Positions 62,801-64,000 of a DNA stretch of 64,000 nt are shown here, piece by piece. How positions within the stretch are numbered: position 1 is the stretch's first letter; each line of letters begins with the position of its first letter. The notes below the pieces were generated by a model that saw only the letters and a list, made by a program, of their open reading frames with translations, searched no databases and was not told where the DNA came from. The position numbers and the translations under genes were made by a program. Origin of the DNA: Lethocerus indicus (Eukaryota > Arthropoda > Insecta > Hemiptera > Belostomatidae); assembly GCA_019843655.1 (NCBI GenBank), contig JACDQD010000007.1:21842365-21906364 (forward strand), read 5' to 3'.

Positions 62801-62950
62801 CCGAGGATAGCGGGGCCCGTGAATAGACTTTGCGCCCCGACTGAACTTTATTAAGTTCGGTGAAGCGTAACATTAGTATTGTGCAGGTATTACAAAAAAA
62901 GTTGAACGACGTTCATTTCGGCCCCTTCATCAGTCCTTCACTGGTACTGT
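59827..62950. other. AT-rich gene-free DNA
   Basis: No gene is supported. A tRNA-like B box (AGTTCGAACCCTA) lies on the plus strand at about 60,722-60,734 with a weak upstream A-box candidate, so a SINE fragment is possible. A GC-rich patch lies at 62,650-62,840. Confidence 0.4.
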
Positions 62951-63679
62951 TTAAGTAAGCCATCTGTTTTCCTTCACAGCCAGAAGTGTCATCGTTGTTG
63001 TCTGTTGCAGTTGAAGATATTCGGACTTTGAATTTGAAAGCCGGGTGATTTTTTTTTCAGTAAAAATGGTCATGTTGAATTGATCGAGTTGAGGACCGTC
63101 TTTGAAAAGATGTCTTTCAATACCGGATATAAGAAAACGAATAAGAGGAAACCGAAGGAAGAAGCCTTCACAAGATGAGGCAAGTTGGAAGCAATGGTGC
63201 TCATGAAAAAGCAGTACTGATTTTTTTGTATTCGAATTAAACGGTTTGAATCGAGGTTTTTTCCACTCTTGAAACCATTTTGAGCACCCGAATTTCCGAG
63301 TAGTCGAGTTAATGACAAACACAGGTAAATTCAAATTTTTGTGCGTCATAGTTTCTTCTCCGTGAATGTGTTGCGCGATATTCTTCATTATAAGAGTACA
63401 GGTATACGAAATGACTTTAACCATTTTTTCATTTTTGTATTTTTTTTTGTATTTAACGAAACTCCAACTGTGTCGAATACAGAGCAAGAAATATGGTTGA
63501 CGATACGGCCTTCGGTTAATCGGCCTTATTAGATCCCCGCCCGAGTTAGATCCACCGGCCCAGTGGGCTACTAAGCCTACCTGAGTACATATTTGACTGG
63601 GCGAGCGAAAGTACATAGTGGCCCACAAACAGCCCGCATTGCGGCCGTCAACCGTTGGTACTCGCCTTCCTAGGAGCAT
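62951..63679 (-). CDS. unrecognised 242-codon open frame
   Basis: This is the longest ATG-initiated frame outside the satellite. The first 75 residues come from moderately GC-rich DNA. The rest is Lys/Phe/Ser/Thr-rich with no signal peptide, clear membrane segment, zinc-finger or catalytic motif that I can identify. Such a length is unlikely by chance in AT-rich DNA, so it may be a gene, an exon with retained flanks, or a decayed transposon. It overlaps antisense a possible EF-hand exon on the plus strand, and both cannot easily be coding. Confidence 0.25.
   Translation of the reverse strand: MLLGRRVPTVDGRNAGCLWATMYFRSPSQICTQVGLVAHWAGGSNSGGDLIRPINRRPYRQPYFLLCIRHSWSFVKYKKKYKNEKMVKVISYTCTLIMKNIAQHIHGEETMTHKNLNLPVFVINSTTRKFGCSKWFQEWKKPRFKPFNSNTKKSVLLFHEHHCFQLASSCEGFFLRFPLIRFLISGIERHLFKDGPQLDQFNMTIFTEKKITRLSNSKSEYLQLQQTTTMTLLAVKENRWLT
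63061..63178 (+). CDS. possible terminal exon with a C-terminal EF-hand
   Basis: A strong acceptor (GATTTTTTTTTCAG) ends at 63,060. In the phase where the first base T completes a codon, the frame reads KNGHVELIELRTVFEKM and runs 38 codons to TGA at 63,176-63,178. This fits the second part of a canonical calcium-binding EF-hand loop: position 3 would be Asp if the split codon is GA|T, then N5, G6, hydrophobic V8, E9, E12, followed by the amphipathic helix LRTVFEKM. The peptide ends with a basic Lys-rich tail. The preceding exon with the first loop residues was not found. A chance match is possible, and an open frame runs antisense. Confidence 0.25.
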
Positions 63680-64000
63680 ACTAAACGCCTACAACCGCGC
63701 TGTTTTTACTTTAATCGACGCTACATAACACAGAATCCAGACATTGGAACGATTGGATAACAGAAATGTCAATCATAACGAAACAATCGGAATGACTTTA
63801 CCGGTCAATAATAAATATACGACGCTATATCACGTATATTGTACCCCACTAGGGGGACACTAAAACGAACAATTGGATACACAATTTCAATTTCTATATT
63901 TTTCATCGAAGTCGGTCTCTCCGCCAGTCACTGAGTGGTCGAGAGCAGTTTTTCCACTGCGAGGTTTCTCCCACCGTCTGCAGAAAACCTAGACGCCTTC
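63680..64000. other. gene-free DNA at window end
   Basis: Nothing identifiable in the last 320 bases. Confidence 0.5.

Noticed and set aside
1..64000. CRISPR arrays, operons, bacterial promoters or ribosome binding sites
   Set aside because: The window is eukaryotic in character. The only regular array has no spacers, since its units are contiguous 77-bp copies.
1..64000. rRNA, spliceosomal snRNA, homeobox, reverse transcriptase or integrase genes
   Set aside because: No characteristic motifs of these were seen on reading either strand or in the translated frames.

Overview
The window looks like nuclear DNA from an animal, probably an arthropod. It is AT-rich and gene-poor, and the one recognisable protein gene is split by a GT-AG intron of 3.7 kb. 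That gene resembles, from memory and unchecked, an arthropod orphan G-protein coupled receptor group. Other eukaryotic signs are a nuclear-type tRNA-Ala gene with A and B boxes and a T-run terminator, a non-autonomous hAT-type transposon, tRNA-derived SINE-like fragments and many dinucleotide microsatellites. The species cannot be named from the sequence.

Layout. Positions 1-39,600 are mostly AT-rich non-coding DNA. They hold a tRNA-Ala(CGC) gene on the minus strand (6337-6408), microsatellites, a 409-bp hAT-like element with 8-bp target duplications (15,491-15,899) and a GC-rich island near 31.1-31.4 kb that could hold an exon. Two plus-strand exons (39,622-40,172 and 43,897-44,056) encode residues 1-237 of a rhodopsin-family GPCR, from the start codon through TM5. 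The exons for TM6, TM7 and the tail were not found and may lie beyond the window.

The most striking feature is a 6.4-kb tandem array at 46,834-53,207. Its 77-bp monomer is about 71% GC and is present in roughly 80 copies. G is concentrated on the plus strand, there are about nine CpGs per unit, and almost every unit carries GTCGAC. The minus strand is nearly free of stop codons in all three frames, which gives overlapping open frames of up to 2173 codons. Frame-shifting monomer lengths argue that these are not real genes. The array ends inside a short motif shared by both flanks, and it is preceded by three evenly spaced ATTGG (CCAAT-box) motifs and a TATA-like motif.

From 53.2 to 64 kb the sequence is again AT-rich. 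It contains a duplicated 57-60 bp element (55,732 and 59,767), a (TA)n run, a possible EF-hand exon on the plus strand (63,061-63,178) and, antisense to it, an unrecognised 242-codon open frame. No operon, pathway or multi-gene system is visible.
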